DNA from: Streptococcus oralis
Lineage (GTDB): Bacteria > Bacillota > Bacilli > Lactobacillales > Streptococcaceae
DNA length: 64,000 bases
NCBI RefSeq assembly: GCF_023611505.1
Contig: NZ_CP097843.1
Location: 1,984,001 to 2,048,000, forward strand
Direction: 5' to 3'
Under the pieces are notes generated by a model, which saw only the letters and a list, made by a program, of their open reading frames with translations, did not search any database and was not told where the DNA came from. The stretch's first letter is position 1, and the number at the start of each line of letters is the position of its first letter. Below are positions 6,912 to 16,607 of the stretch, piece by piece. The position numbers and the translations under genes were made by a program.

Positions 6912-9900
6912 TTAGATAACTTCATCTGCAAAGAAATCATCTCCGTCATCATAATAATCATAGTCACCGTGAATAACACTAGCTGCAGCTGCCTGGAATA
7001 ATTCATCTGTAGATGTAAATGATTGGGATTGTACCTTTTGTCCTTTACTGTGACGACCTGATAGTTTAGGAGTTTCGCCATTGTTGCTGAGGAGAGGCAT
7101 AGTCAAACGTTGCCTCCAGTCTATGATGTTGTTGAAGGCTGTACCAGCATCAACTGCTATCTCCTGAAGCTCTAGCTCACGGTGTGCACTTTCGACTGGA
7201 ATATCCGCAAGAGTCATCGATGTATCAAACTCCTCTTGTAAGAACATGTACTTGTAAGGGAAGCTGTTCTTATCATGTGCGAAGATTGGATCCGTTGTGA
7301 CCTTACGTCCAACATTATCCCGTCCCTTGACCCCACGTAAGATAACCGCTTCTCCTTCCTGGAGCTTGGCCAATTGCGTTGGTGTCAACAATTCTTGTTT
7401 TGGATTCTCGACAGCTACGTTTGGATTGGCTTCGTCCAGAATATTGCTGGAACGCCGTCTTCTGGTGATGGTACGTGTACCCAACTCAGCACTAAATTTC
7501 TTATTGGTATCTGGAGACGTTGTTTTGATGTAAACCTTCAACGAACAGTTATCCATAATCGTTTGAGCAACATTTTGACCATAGACATCATATAGTTGCT
7601 CCAGGTTTTGAATCCATAGGTAATAGAGAATGTTTTGCCCCAATCCAATGGAGATTTTCTTATCCATGTGAGGAATGGCTGGCATGTTTGTAAACTCATC
7701 CAAGATATGGAGAATGCGATTGATACATTTCCGACCATTTGATAAGGCAAGCTCATAGTTAGCATTGAATAGCTGATCTAAGAGTAAAGAAACAATCCCA
7801 TTATACTCTGTTCGGTTTGGCGGTGTTACCAGGTAGATGACTTTGGGTTTATCTGAATAGACCAGTTCAATATCCGACTCCTGAAGAAGATTTTGGGTAT
7901 CTTCTTTATCCTTTAAGACGGTTATATCGATATGATCTAAAATCGGCTTCTTGGTATACTCATCTAGTTCTAGACTATCTCCATCTTTTCGATAGACTTT
8001 CTCAGCTGAGAATTGAAAGACTTGATCCCGAACTGAAGACTGACCATTGTTCTTATGATTGAAATCAATCGTTACCGTAAACTGATCTGGAAGTTTAGGC
8101 TCGATGGCATAGGTCAGATATCCTTCCCCATCAACAAGAGCTGTAGCTTGCTTCACATAGTCAACTTTCTTTTCGACTTTCCCCCATTTCTTCAATCCTG
8201 TAATCGTTACTTTAGCAGTCTTGTGCTTGAACTCGTTTTTGAGTTGGCTATTGGTGCTTGATCTCAGCTTGACAGACAATCGACGTGGGAAGCCAACAGA
8301 CTCTAAATCAATAGAGTTTTTAGAAGTCAGTTTGGCCACATTGTCTTGTAAGAACAAGTTGATCCCTGTCATCATGCTAGAGTAGACATTACCTTTAGTC
8401 TCATCACCACCAAAATCTGAAGCACGAAATTCAATATCCGCCATTTGTCTAAATTTCGAGAATTGTTTTTGATTGACCTGTCTCAAATTATCAAAATAGA
8501 CTGTGATTTTTGACTTCTTCGACACTTGTTGTTCTCTGCTTGGATTCTCGACGATTTCTCCAGCACCATCCACAAAAACTTCTTCAGATCCCATTGTCGC
8601 CAAGAATTTCGCAACGTTAGGGATGGTAATGGTATCCCAGGCATCATCTTCACCATTTTGATAGGTTTCATTAGCTCGATCCATCAAAGCCATTGTCAGA
8701 GCATTAAACAGGGATATAGAAGACTTACGGAAGTATTCCGCATTTCCCTTCTCTCCTCCCTTTTGTTTGGGATAAATGGATTCTGCGACTGCGTTGACAT
8801 AGGTTTGAGTCTTCTCATAGTAACCCTTCTTTGCGGCTGCTATGGCCAAAGCTAGGGGATTGTAAGACATAGACCAATCCATATTTTGGAAAGAAAGAAC
8901 ATTAACTTCATAGCCACGTTGTCTCATGAGTTTATAGGAGGCTTGATAATGCTCCCCTTTCGGATCTGCAAGAACCATCGATGGCTGCAATTCCGCACGA
9001 CTATTGATTTCAATGGCTGGAGTGATCTGACCTTCCCCCTTACCTGAACGAGTCATCCCAATCCCTAACAGATTCGTTGGCTTATCTTCAATGTAGTAGT
9101 AACCTGAAGGAAAAGCTAACATGCCTAAAATCCGTTCCGCATTGGTCACATATCGACTGATTTTCCTATTTTGCCATAAGATTTGGGTTCTGAGTGTTTG
9201 CCCTGCTAAATCATGAGTCAGCTCATGAAATACTGGAGCCCCACCTTCACCTGGATAAGTTAAAGCTTTATTCGGAATCTTTTTGTATTGACGACGAATT
9301 TCATCAATCGTCACAAATCGGTCATCTCCCTCTTCATTATTGTTATAGTCTCGAAACTGCTCGAAGTTTATCCAGGCAGATTTCCAGGCGATAACTAAGC
9401 CCAATAGAAAGATTGGAAATGCTAAAATCGGTGCTATCAAGAAGACTTTAGCGTTCAATAAACTTTGAAATAAGAGGCTGTTTAAGTCAAAGTTTACGGC
9501 CTTACTAGCATCTTTAAACGACCAAATACTAAAATAGAGAAAGCGGATTGTAGCTCTCAAAACAGTAACCAGGTAATTGGTTAAGATAAAAGCAATAAAG
9601 CTAAAACCTAATCCCATATAAACGAAGCTGCGGTAACTTTTAAAATAAAGAATGGGTTTCATTTCTTTATCAAAACGTTTCCGTTCTCGTTTAACAAAAG
9701 GGAGGGTATAGAATATCCTGAAGAAAACATTCCAAAGAATGAGAGAGACAAGCGCAAAGATTTTAGGTAAGAATGACTTCATTCCATTGAGCAGCCCTCT
9801 AACTGATTTGAACCATACTTGTTTCCAATCAATTCCTTTACGATTTTTCCAACCTCTTTTTATTGCTTGCCTTAGACTACTCTTTCCTGCTAATAACCTT

Positions 9901-10040
9901 TGATAGCTTCTTAAAAAATACGGCTGGAAGAGTTTGAATAGGTAATAACCTGCTACCCCTAGAAAAAGGAAGGTATTGAGCCAACTGGCTCGAATCAGTT
10001 GGATAAGGGTATAAAATACTACTTCAAATAACTCAAACAA
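6912..10040 (-). CDS. type IV coupling protein VirD4/TraG (TrsK-like)
   Basis: This is a 1042-residue membrane-bound ATPase that recruits the relaxase-DNA complex to the secretion channel. Membrane segments lie in the first 240 residues (about 15-35, 90-110, 135-165, 200-225). The Walker A motif GMTRSGKGEG is near residue 330, followed by VLADPKGEHY. Walker B is ILDEFTNMPAIPHMDK. Between them, about residues 560-700, is a beta-rich insertion not needed for the ATPase core. It is longer than the usual 600-700 residues because of that insertion and an acidic Asp/Tyr-rich tail. It is co-transcribed with the 81-residue protein upstream. Confidence 0.92.
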   Translation of the reverse strand: MFELFEVVFYTLIQLIRASWLNTFLFLGVAGYYLFKLFQPYFLRSYQRLLAGKSSLRQAIKRGWKNRKGIDWKQVWFKSVRGLLNGMKSFLPKIFALVSLILWNVFFRIFYTLPFVKRERKRFDKEMKPILYFKSYRSFVYMGLGFSFIAFILTNYLVTVLRATIRFLYFSIWSFKDASKAVNFDLNSLLFQSLLNAKVFLIAPILAFPIFLLGLVIAWKSAWINFEQFRDYNNNEEGDDRFVTIDEIRRQYKKIPNKALTYPGEGGAPVFHELTHDLAGQTLRTQILWQNRKISRYVTNAERILGMLAFPSGYYYIEDKPTNLLGIGMTRSGKGEGQITPAIEINSRAELQPSMVLADPKGEHYQASYKLMRQRGYEVNVLSFQNMDWSMSYNPLALAIAAAKKGYYEKTQTYVNAVAESIYPKQKGGEKGNAEYFRKSSISLFNALTMALMDRANETYQNGEDDAWDTITIPNVAKFLATMGSEEVFVDGAGEIVENPSREQQVSKKSKITVYFDNLRQVNQKQFSKFRQMADIEFRASDFGGDETKGNVYSSMMTGINLFLQDNVAKLTSKNSIDLESVGFPRRLSVKLRSSTNSQLKNEFKHKTAKVTITGLKKWGKVEKKVDYVKQATALVDGEGYLTYAIEPKLPDQFTVTIDFNHKNNGQSSVRDQVFQFSAEKVYRKDGDSLELDEYTKKPILDHIDITVLKDKEDTQNLLQESDIELVYSDKPKVIYLVTPPNRTEYNGIVSLLLDQLFNANYELALSNGRKCINRILHILDEFTNMPAIPHMDKKISIGLGQNILYYLWIQNLEQLYDVYGQNVAQTIMDNCSLKVYIKTTSPDTNKKFSAELGTRTITRRRRSSNILDEANPNVAVENPKQELLTPTQLAKLQEGEAVILRGVKGRDNVGRKVTTDPIFAHDKNSFPYKYMFLQEEFDTSMTLADIPVESAHRELELQEIAVDAGTAFNNIIDWRQRLTMPLLSNNGETPKLSGRHSKGQKVQSQSFTSTDELFQAAAASVIHGDYDYYDDGDDFFADEVI

Positions 10041-10044
10041 GCGA

Positions 10045-10290
10045 CTACCCCCTTACACCTTCCAAGAACCATTCCATTTTTCGAGTATAGAAGCTCGAAA
10101 AGAGAAATATGTGAAACTGTAGCCTTGGAGAGGCTTTCTCATAACGGTTAAAGTAATTTTCTAACCATTTCTCCCCATCCAACTGTAGAACATTCAATCG
10201 ACTAGATCGACTTTGTTCTAAGTAATTGGTCACCTGAAGAGATTCTGCAATCAATTCATCAGACAGATAATTGTATTTTTGTCTTGCCAT
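10045..10290 (-). CDS. small protein encoded ahead of the coupling protein
   Basis: This is an 81-residue soluble protein, rich in charged and aromatic residues (LENYFNRYEKASPRLQFHIF). AAGGAG precedes the ATG and the stop is 4 bases before the coupling-protein start. I do not recognise the family. Its position as the first gene after promoter copy 3 suggests an adaptor or chaperone for the coupling protein, which is inference only. Confidence 0.65.
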   Translation of the reverse strand: MARQKYNYLSDELIAESLQVTNYLEQSRSSRLNVLQLDGEKWLENYFNRYEKASPRLQFHIFLFSSFYTRKMEWFLEGVRG

Positions 10291-10338
10291 TGTTGCACTC
10301 CTTTCTTATTATTTCTTAATTCCCCTCTATTCTAAGGG

Positions 10339-10368
10339 ATAATATCAAATTCTTTGTTAAAGGGACAA
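10339..10368 (-). promoter_or_regulatory. transfer-regulon promoter copy 3
   Basis: TTGTCCCTTTAA on the minus strand is followed, 18 bases after TTGTCC, by TATTAT. It drives the 81-residue protein and the coupling protein. Confidence 0.68.
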
Positions 10369-10377
10369 AAGATATTG

Positions 10378-10409
10378 TTATATCATAAGTTATATAACTT
10401 TTTGTACAA
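10378..10409. promoter_or_regulatory. 32-bp palindromic operator-like site, copy 3
   Basis: The plus strand reads AAGTTATATAACTTTTTG and then TACAA, matching the core and right half of the palindrome; the left half is degenerate. It ends 10 bases upstream of promoter copy 3. Confidence 0.55.
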
Positions 10410-10410
10410 C

Positions 10411-10440
10411 AAAAAAGCACACAAGTGTTCTTGTATGCTT
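10411..10440 (-). terminator. terminator after ssb
   Basis: On the minus strand AAGCATACAAG pairs with CTTGTGTGCTT across a four-base loop, followed by six T. It lies just after the ssb stop codon. Confidence 0.8.
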
Positions 10441-10449
10441 TCAATCCCT

Positions 10450-10884
10450 TTAGAATGGGGATTCTACATCCATTGGTTCAGGATAAGATGGAGGAATAGA
10501 ACTTGGTATCGGCTGAGAAAAGCCCTGTTGGTCCTGCTTACGTCGGTTAGATGCTTCCCTATTTTCAAGGAAAGAAATTCCTCCTTGTTGATTTGGGGAA
10601 ATAAACTGATACGTCCGACGTTGACCTTGTTCATCATTATAAGGTCGTTGGATAATTTCTCCTTTTAAGAGGATTGGAGAGCCTTTAGATAGGCTCTGAG
10701 CCATCAATTCTGCTTGTTTTCCGTATACTTGCACATGGAAGAAACTAGAAATTGGTTTATTTGTATCATCATTCATACTCGAATCACAAACAAACTCAAA
10801 TTTGAAACTGGCATGACCATTTTTAGTTTGACCTACTGCATCACTTGGGATGAATGCAACACGTCCAGAAGCGATAAATACTTG
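10450..10884 (-). CDS. ssb: single-stranded DNA-binding protein
   Basis: This 144-residue protein has an N-terminal OB fold (about residues 1-100; FHVQVYGKQAELMAQSLSKG is the typical strand 4 to helix region). A Gln/Pro-rich linker follows, and the tail ends in an acidic tip DVESPF, matching the C-terminal peptide with which SSB recruits partner enzymes. ATG at 10884 is chosen for its AAAGGAG site. Element-encoded SSBs coat transferred strands in the recipient. The start of the domain lacks the usual MINNVVL-type strand, so it is a divergent branch. Confidence 0.85.
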   Translation of the reverse strand, partial: QVFIASGRVAFIPSDAVGQTKNGHASFKFEFVCDSSMNDDTNKPISSFFHVQVYGKQAELMAQSLSKGSPILLKGEIIQRPYNDEQGQRRTYQFISPNQQGGISFLENREASNRRKQDQQGFSQPIPSSIPPSYPEPMDVESPF

Positions 10885-10906
10885 CATTTTTTCTCCTTTC
10901 AATAAA

Positions 10907-10939
10907 GACCACAAGAGAGTCTTTATTCAACTTGTGGTC
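10907..10939 (-). terminator. terminator-like hairpin after the adhesin gene
   Basis: On the minus strand GACCACAAG and CTTGTGGTC form a perfect 9-bp stem with a 15-base loop, followed by TTTATTG. It lies between the adhesin stop and the ssb start. Confidence 0.65.
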
Positions 10940-10963
10940 ATCATTTCATTTTAGTTCGTCAAA

Positions 10964-13900
10964 TTAGTTTTCTTTCGACTTACGAAAGCCTGCAAGACTC
11001 AACAATCCCAAAATCATTCCCACAACTGGAAGCATGCTTGCTGCTGTTCCAGTGTTTGGAAGTGATGGCTGCGGTTGTGGCTTGCCTGGTTCTTTAGGCT
11101 CTGGTTTTGGAGGCTCTGGCGTTGTGGTTGTCACTTTCGCCGTCATCTCTTGTAAATTGACTGTATTGATAAAGGTATTCTCAACTTCTCCAGCCGAGAT
11201 ACGTTGTACTTCGATTGTGAAGTCCGCATCGAAGCTACCCTTAACTCCTAAAGAGTTTAGGAAGTCCTGGTTGATAACGTAAGACCATTTGCCTGCTTTC
11301 TCGTCCCATTTGACGGCTACAATCTTCTTGAGGAAGTCAGGATTTGTATCCTGGTTCACTTCAAACAAGAAGGCATAAGCTGTACCTTTGGCAATCTTGT
11401 CACCAGCCTTGACTACTTTGCCATCCTTCAGGATGACATCATATGGCAAGATAAGGTCTTTAGCAGCTGTATACTCTGTCCCCTTGAAAATCCCTGACCA
11501 CTTACCTGTGAATCGATCATGAACCACATCCAACTGGTCACTACCATCATATTGGAAGAGGCCATCATGTTTGGTTGGAACGGTTACACCGTCAAGTAGA
11601 TAGCGGATGTATTGGCCAATCTGTACTTCTTGGCCATCCAAGACTTTTTTATTATCTTTTTGATCCAGGGCATGTTTCTCTGGCTTCACATCGGGAACCG
11701 AGACAGTGACAAGGTTTGATTGATAGCTATTGCCAAAGTCGATTTGCTTAAAGCTATTTTCAACTTTATCCCCTGCTTTAACCAGGAGCTTAGCTGGGAG
11801 ATCAATCGTCACGTTTTTATTTTGCTTCACGTAATTTTGGTAGAAACTCTGAGAGTTCTTCGGTGTCCAAAGATAGAACTCACCTTTAGGGTTAAAGTTT
11901 AATTCTTTCAGAATCTTATTGATTGCATCTGTACGTCCTTTGTCTGAAAGGACGTGATGCATCTCAAAGAGATCTTTCACATCTTGTCCTGCAGCAGTCA
12001 TCTTGATATTGCTGTGGTCAACTGTGAAGGCATTGTCTTGAACATCATCCAGGATAGCAAACTTCTTACCAAGTGCTTGCGCTGAAGCAAGAGTTTTGGT
12101 GTATGGGCTGTAATCTGTCATTAAGCGGAAGGTCACGTTACGATCAAATGTTGTCGCATTATTGATATCCTTACCAGAGCGATCCAGAACCGATTTTACT
12201 GGTTTAGGTGGCTTCGGTGTGTAGTTCGTAACAGTGTTTGAGAAAACTTCGTAGTTATTCACTAACACTTTATAGGTGTTATCATAGAAACCTTTATCAT
12301 AGATTGGCTTCCAGGTAATCACAGGAGCTTCTAAGCGTTTCCCTTCGTAAGTCGCAGTAAAGGTATACGTATTCTTTACTGCATCATAGATAACGCCCCA
12401 CCCTGCTTTCTCTGCAGCTGCCTTTGTAACAGCTACATCAGGAACTGCTCCAGCTTCAAGTGGATCAATGATGGTAATCTTGTCCCCTTTTTTCAGGTTC
12501 GCATAGATATTGTCATGATTCAAGGTGTAGGTCTGAGTAGCATTTTTAACAACTGTTTGACCGTTTGTGTTGGTCTTATCTGTATCTGCTACAGATTTGC
12601 TGACAACTGGCTTATACTGCAATTTATAGCCGTGATAGTTTGCTGATAACTTCTGATTTTTCGTCTCAGAAAGTGTTTTAAGAGCCAAGGTTGGCTTAGC
12701 TGGATTTTTCGCTTTAACCAATTCAGCTGATACAGGTTCAGTCTGAACTGGCTTCACGGTTGTTTTTGTGATAGTTGCAGTAGCTGGAACTTCAACGACT
12801 GGCGCTACAACCTTTGTATTCAAAGCAAACCAATAGGTTTGGCCATTTGGACTTTCTGGTCCATCCCATTGAATGAATTCGGTTGTGAAGGCTGTCCCTT
12901 CCTTAAAGACTCCAAGAGCAGCACCCTTGTACTGATATGCTGAAGAGGAAGTATCCCAAAGATGACCTACCTCTTCCTCACGATTATAGTCTTCTGCATA
13001 AACATAGCCATAATCCTTGTTTTGAGTAACAGTTGAGCCATTGATTTCAACATGTGTCCCATTGATGGCTTTTGCACCTTCCCACCCGATAGGGTTGTGG
13101 TTTAGAGACGAGTAGGTTAAGGCTGCAGGTGTCTTTTCAGAAGCCTTGAAAGCTACTTCTTGGCCTTCCTCATTGTTGTAGTAGTAGGTATCTGTAACCA
13201 GGAAGTTCATGTAGTCCGCAGCTCCACCTGTTCCATCGTTTCGAGCTACTACAAAGCCCTCAGTCGGATCATTTAAGACATAGACATCATTTAGGCCCGT
13301 TTTACCTTGGTTTACAATTTGAAATTTTCGATGGATACGAGAAATATTGTGTTGTTTCCCATCCTCGGTTGTGACTGTTAAGCCGTTTAACCCAGTATAA
13401 TCAATTTCTGTTGTCCAACCATTGCCCACATCTTTGTATTTCAAGACTTTGGTTGAGTCTAGAACACGAGTATAGCCTGATGTTCCATTTGATGAAGCGA
13501 TGTAATCTTTGGTAGTTACCTGCGCTCCTGAAGCAGAGGATTCTACTGTTGCTTCAGGATTAGCTGTTGCAAGACTTAGAGCCTGTAAGACAACCTCTTT
13601 TGTGAACCCTTCCGTACTTGTTTTAGATTGAAGTTCATTGTATTTCTTCTGCCATTCAGCCTGGTTCTGCTTAGCTTTATCAAAGGCCGTTTGGTTTTGT
13701 TTGGCAATTTTGTTGGCTTCATCTACTGAAGAAACTTCCTGTGTTTTAGAAGTTAAAAGTACACCAGATTTTTTCAAATCTGCTGACTTACGATCAGCAT
13801 CTTGATTGACTTGATCACTAGCATTCTTCTTCTCTGTGTAGGCAGCCATCAGGGCTTTGTTAAGCTCCACTTTGCCTTTTGCAGTCGCAATAGCCTGGTC

Positions 13901-14671
13901 ATTTTGTTTCTTCAATGCTTCTACTTCTGCGACTGAAGAGACCGTACGTGTAACGACTTTAACGTCAACCTTTTCTTTCTTCAGCTGTTCAGATACGCTT
14001 TCTACCGCTTTGTTTAGAGCAGTAGCTTGTTCAACAGTAGCATCATACTTAGCTTTTTCACCCAGGTATTTTGTTACTGCTTGTTGGTTATCTGACAAGA
14101 CCTGTTTAGCTGTTTGAGTAGCTTTCTTGTTTTGGTCTGCTGAACCATCTGTGGCAGTCGAACCTTCATTCGTCACTGTGACAGTTGTTGCCCCTTCATG
14201 CTTGGCTTTTTCATCAGCTACAAATTGATTGTTAGCGTGAATAGCTTCCTGTGCTTCCTGGAAGGCTTCATTGTTTTTGACTTGTTTTGTAGTCGTTTCT
14301 TCCAGTTCCTTGACTTGCTTGTCCTGATCTTGTTTAATCTCAGACTTAGACTGTTCAAGTTTGGGAGCAGTGGTATCTGTTCCCTTATCAACACTTGATG
14401 TTTCAGATACAACTACTCCAGCTTTTTTGGCCTTGTCAGCAGCCTTTGTGACTGCTCCATTATCAATCGCTACAGACTGGCTTCCTGTTGTTTTGCCAGC
14501 TTGTTTAGCGTATGCGTTGTTGTCGTTTTTAGTTTCAGGCTGTACTGCTTCATCCGCAAATGCTGAACCTGCAGAGAAGGCTACAATACCTGCAACTGCA
14601 ATTCCTGATACTAAGCCTTTAGCCCATTTTTTCTTACGGAAATATCCGTGTCCTTTTGTTTTTTCTGTCAT
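10964..14671 (-). CDS. antigen I/II-family LPXTG surface adhesin
   Basis: The 1235-residue precursor has a long signal region (FRKKKWAKGLVSGIAVAG, cleavage near AFADEA). An Ala-rich alpha-helical repeat region spans about residues 130-345, with repeated units of the form SSVAEVEALKKQN and SSVDEANKIAKQN. A V-type lectin-like domain follows at about 360-625, then a short Pro-containing stretch. Beta-rich C domains lie at about 690-1170, a proline-rich wall spacer (PEPPKPEPKEPGKPQPQPS) after them, and LPNTG with a hydrophobic anchor and charged tail at the end. The layout matches SspB/BspA-type adhesins that bind salivary glycoproteins and other bacteria. It is shorter than the 1500-residue oral SspA/B because the proline repeats are reduced. 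Confidence 0.88.
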   Translation of the reverse strand: MTEKTKGHGYFRKKKWAKGLVSGIAVAGIVAFSAGSAFADEAVQPETKNDNNAYAKQAGKTTGSQSVAIDNGAVTKAADKAKKAGVVVSETSSVDKGTDTTAPKLEQSKSEIKQDQDKQVKELEETTTKQVKNNEAFQEAQEAIHANNQFVADEKAKHEGATTVTVTNEGSTATDGSADQNKKATQTAKQVLSDNQQAVTKYLGEKAKYDATVEQATALNKAVESVSEQLKKEKVDVKVVTRTVSSVAEVEALKKQNDQAIATAKGKVELNKALMAAYTEKKNASDQVNQDADRKSADLKKSGVLLTSKTQEVSSVDEANKIAKQNQTAFDKAKQNQAEWQKKYNELQSKTSTEGFTKEVVLQALSLATANPEATVESSASGAQVTTKDYIASSNGTSGYTRVLDSTKVLKYKDVGNGWTTEIDYTGLNGLTVTTEDGKQHNISRIHRKFQIVNQGKTGLNDVYVLNDPTEGFVVARNDGTGGAADYMNFLVTDTYYYNNEEGQEVAFKASEKTPAALTYSSLNHNPIGWEGAKAINGTHVEINGSTVTQNKDYGYVYAEDYNREEEVGHLWDTSSSAYQYKGAALGVFKEGTAFTTEFIQWDGPESPNGQTYWFALNTKVVAPVVEVPATATITKTTVKPVQTEPVSAELVKAKNPAKPTLALKTLSETKNQKLSANYHGYKLQYKPVVSKSVADTDKTNTNGQTVVKNATQTYTLNHDNIYANLKKGDKITIIDPLEAGAVPDVAVTKAAAEKAGWGVIYDAVKNTYTFTATYEGKRLEAPVITWKPIYDKGFYDNTYKVLVNNYEVFSNTVTNYTPKPPKPVKSVLDRSGKDINNATTFDRNVTFRLMTDYSPYTKTLASAQALGKKFAILDDVQDNAFTVDHSNIKMTAAGQDVKDLFEMHHVLSDKGRTDAINKILKELNFNPKGEFYLWTPKNSQSFYQNYVKQNKNVTIDLPAKLLVKAGDKVENSFKQIDFGNSYQSNLVTVSVPDVKPEKHALDQKDNKKVLDGQEVQIGQYIRYLLDGVTVPTKHDGLFQYDGSDQLDVVHDRFTGKWSGIFKGTEYTAAKDLILPYDVILKDGKVVKAGDKIAKGTAYAFLFEVNQDTNPDFLKKIVAVKWDEKAGKWSYVINQDFLNSLGVKGSFDADFTIEVQRISAGEVENTFINTVNLQEMTAKVTTTTPEPPKPEPKEPGKPQPQPSLPNTGTAASMLPVVGMILGLLSLAGFRKSKEN

Positions 14672-14697
14672 TTAATTGTTTCCCTTTCCATTTCACC

Positions 14698-15504
14698 TTA
14701 AAACATTTTCTTCTTGTAGACGTAGCTGACTGCCGTCAACAACATAGCCCCAATAGCACCCAGAATGCTTTCTGCCGTTCCTGTGTTTGGAAGTGTTTTT
14801 AACTTCCCATCTTTATCAGTAACAGAGATAGTCTTATCTTCATTGACAGTACCTCCGACCTCTTCAGGAGCAACCACTGAACCATCTGAAAGAACTACGT
14901 TTCCGCCTTGGGTGCTAACAATTGACGCACCTGTATTTGTTTCAACAGGCTCTTTTGTCACATCATGAACTACTTGACCTGTTGAGGTTGAAGTGGTTCC
15001 AATTTGTGACTTCCCTTGCTGGTTCGCTTGATCAGTAGTTTTTGGCTTTTCATCCGGAACACCATCTAAACTACCTGCATTATCCTTGTCTTGTGGCTTA
15101 TCTGAAGGTGCTGGTTTATCAGCTGGCACTCCGTCAAGGCTACCTGCGTTGTCTTTGTCTTGTGGTTTATCTGATGGTGTTGGAACACCATCGAGACTAC
15201 CTGCATTATCCTTGTCTTGTGGCTTATCTGAAGGTGCTGGTTTATCAGCTGGCACTCCGTCAAGACTTCCTGCGTTATCCTTGTCTGAGGGAGCTGTTGG
15301 ATCAACTGGAGTAACTGAAGGAGCCGTTGCTTGATCTGCAGTTCCTTCAGTCTGTGTTGTAGTTGGCTTTGTTGGAGAAACGATTTCTGTCGTTGGAGCA
15401 GAAGAATCGATTGGTGCAAGCTCGTCTGCCGATGCAAATCCACCAGCTTGTGCAAGTGCGATAGTTGAAAGTGCTAATGTAGCTAATACTTGTTTCTTGT
15501 TCAT
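14698..15504 (-). CDS. LPXTG surface protein with tandem repeats
   Basis: This 268-residue precursor has a signal peptide (cleavage near GFASADE), a Thr/Pro/Ser-rich region and four tandem repeats built around DKDNAGSLDGVP, with PSDKPQ linkers (about residues 77-155). After a Thr/Gly-rich segment come LPNTG, a hydrophobic anchor and a KKK tail. It has no recognisable folded domain. It is probably a wall-anchored stalk or mating-surface protein expressed with the adhesin next to it. The repeats are likely to vary in number between strains. Confidence 0.8.
   Translation of the reverse strand: MNKKQVLATLALSTIALAQAGGFASADELAPIDSSAPTTEIVSPTKPTTTQTEGTADQATAPSVTPVDPTAPSDKDNAGSLDGVPADKPAPSDKPQDKDNAGSLDGVPTPSDKPQDKDNAGSLDGVPADKPAPSDKPQDKDNAGSLDGVPDEKPKTTDQANQQGKSQIGTTSTSTGQVVHDVTKEPVETNTGASIVSTQGGNVVLSDGSVVAPEEVGGTVNEDKTISVTDKDGKLKTLPNTGTAESILGAIGAMLLTAVSYVYKKKMF
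15060..15290. repeat. tandem repeat encoding DNAGSLDGVP units
   Basis: Four near-identical units of about 57-69 bp encode PSDKPQDKDNAGSLDGVP with a variable ADKPA insert. Adjacent copies are nearly identical at the nucleotide level, suggesting recent expansion. Confidence 0.85.
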
Positions 15505-15520
15505 TGTGATTTTTCCTTTT

Positions 15521-16594
15521 CTAATTTTTAAGATAATTTGATTCTTTTGGTTCTGTTTCTACAACAAATCCATATTTTGAAGAATCAGAAGCTTTTACAT
15601 CAAAAGTTAATCTAACGCTAGATGATTTATCCCCTCTTTTGACAGACAGGATATAGGAAACCGTATATCTTTGAGTTTCTGAATCATAATTCAATTTCTC
15701 TAAAATAACGGACTGTAAAATTCCTTCTTTCGGTTTGGTAAATTTTGCATCACCTTCAGAAAGAAAATCTACTAGGTTTTCTTTTTTGCCCGAGTAATAA
15801 GAAGGTAAGAAATAACGGCTAAATACATCAACCTCATTTTTCGTTGAAATGATAAGTTGGGTATTTTTTTGTTCCTGGTATAAGAAATTTACTTTTTCGG
15901 ACTGGCTTGATAGTTGAGCGAAAGCAAAAAATACGCAAATGATATTTATTACTGACAACACTCCCAAACCACCTAAAAATAGATAAATTTTCTTCAGGGA
16001 AACTGACTGCTTTTGAACAATAGGAGGGGCAACAGTTATTTGACCTCCTGCTTTTAGATCATGTGATGGACGATTTGGTTGTGAAACAGCCATCGTCTCA
16101 CCTTCAGCTGGGAAAAGAGGAAGAGAAGAATTGGACAATCCCATACTTTGTTTATATACAGGATAAATCTGGTTCTCAAAATACTCCCTTTTTTCTTGAT
16201 AGCTGTAATTTGCAAATTCAGAGCGAGTAAGTATCGCTTGAATGAGGGGAAGCAGGAGATTTTCATAGTCTTCAGTAATCAGAAATGGACTAGCATAAAC
16301 CTCCCCTTCTGTCACCACGCTTTTCCCTTCTAGATGGGCGATTGCCACTTTTTTCAGCTGAAACTGACCATACATCTGTTTCAACTCTCTAAATAACAAC
16401 TCGGCCTGTTGAAATGTTAGGTAGGGTAAACTTTTTGAAATCGGCTGAGAATAATCAGAAAGATGATCCAATCCCTCAATGATATCAAGTAATTCACTAT
16501 CATCTTCTGGACCTCTTCCATCTTCCCAGGTGATTTCTAAAAATAGATCATCTGTAATCGTACAGCAACCTTTATTAAAGAGTGAAAAAGCCAT
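15521..16594 (-). CDS. VirB8/TcpC-like bitopic conjugation protein
   Basis: This is a 357-residue protein. A cytoplasmic domain (about 1-190) is followed by one membrane segment (about 208-232, YLFLGGLGVLSVINIICVFF). The extracellular region includes about residues 255-350, with FLSEGDAKFTKPKEG and a strand pattern like the NTF2-like domain of TcpC/VirB8. VirB8-type proteins scaffold the channel. The acidic, unusual N-terminal cytoplasmic domain is not one I recognise. The gene lies between the pilin-like gene and the LPXTG genes and is probably driven by promoter copy 4. Confidence 0.55.
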   Translation of the reverse strand: MAFSLFNKGCCTITDDLFLEITWEDGRGPEDDSELLDIIEGLDHLSDYSQPISKSLPYLTFQQAELLFRELKQMYGQFQLKKVAIAHLEGKSVVTEGEVYASPFLITEDYENLLLPLIQAILTRSEFANYSYQEKREYFENQIYPVYKQSMGLSNSSLPLFPAEGETMAVSQPNRPSHDLKAGGQITVAPPIVQKQSVSLKKIYLFLGGLGVLSVINIICVFFAFAQLSSQSEKVNFLYQEQKNTQLIISTKNEVDVFSRYFLPSYYSGKKENLVDFLSEGDAKFTKPKEGILQSVILEKLNYDSETQRYTVSYILSVKRGDKSSSVRLTFDVKASDSSKYGFVVETEPKESNYLKN

Positions 16595-16607
16595 AAATCA
16601 CCACCCC

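Noticed and set aside
15060..15290. Regularly spaced repeats as a possible CRISPR
   Set aside because: The repeats are in frame in an LPXTG protein and the intervening segments are near-identical, not unique spacers.
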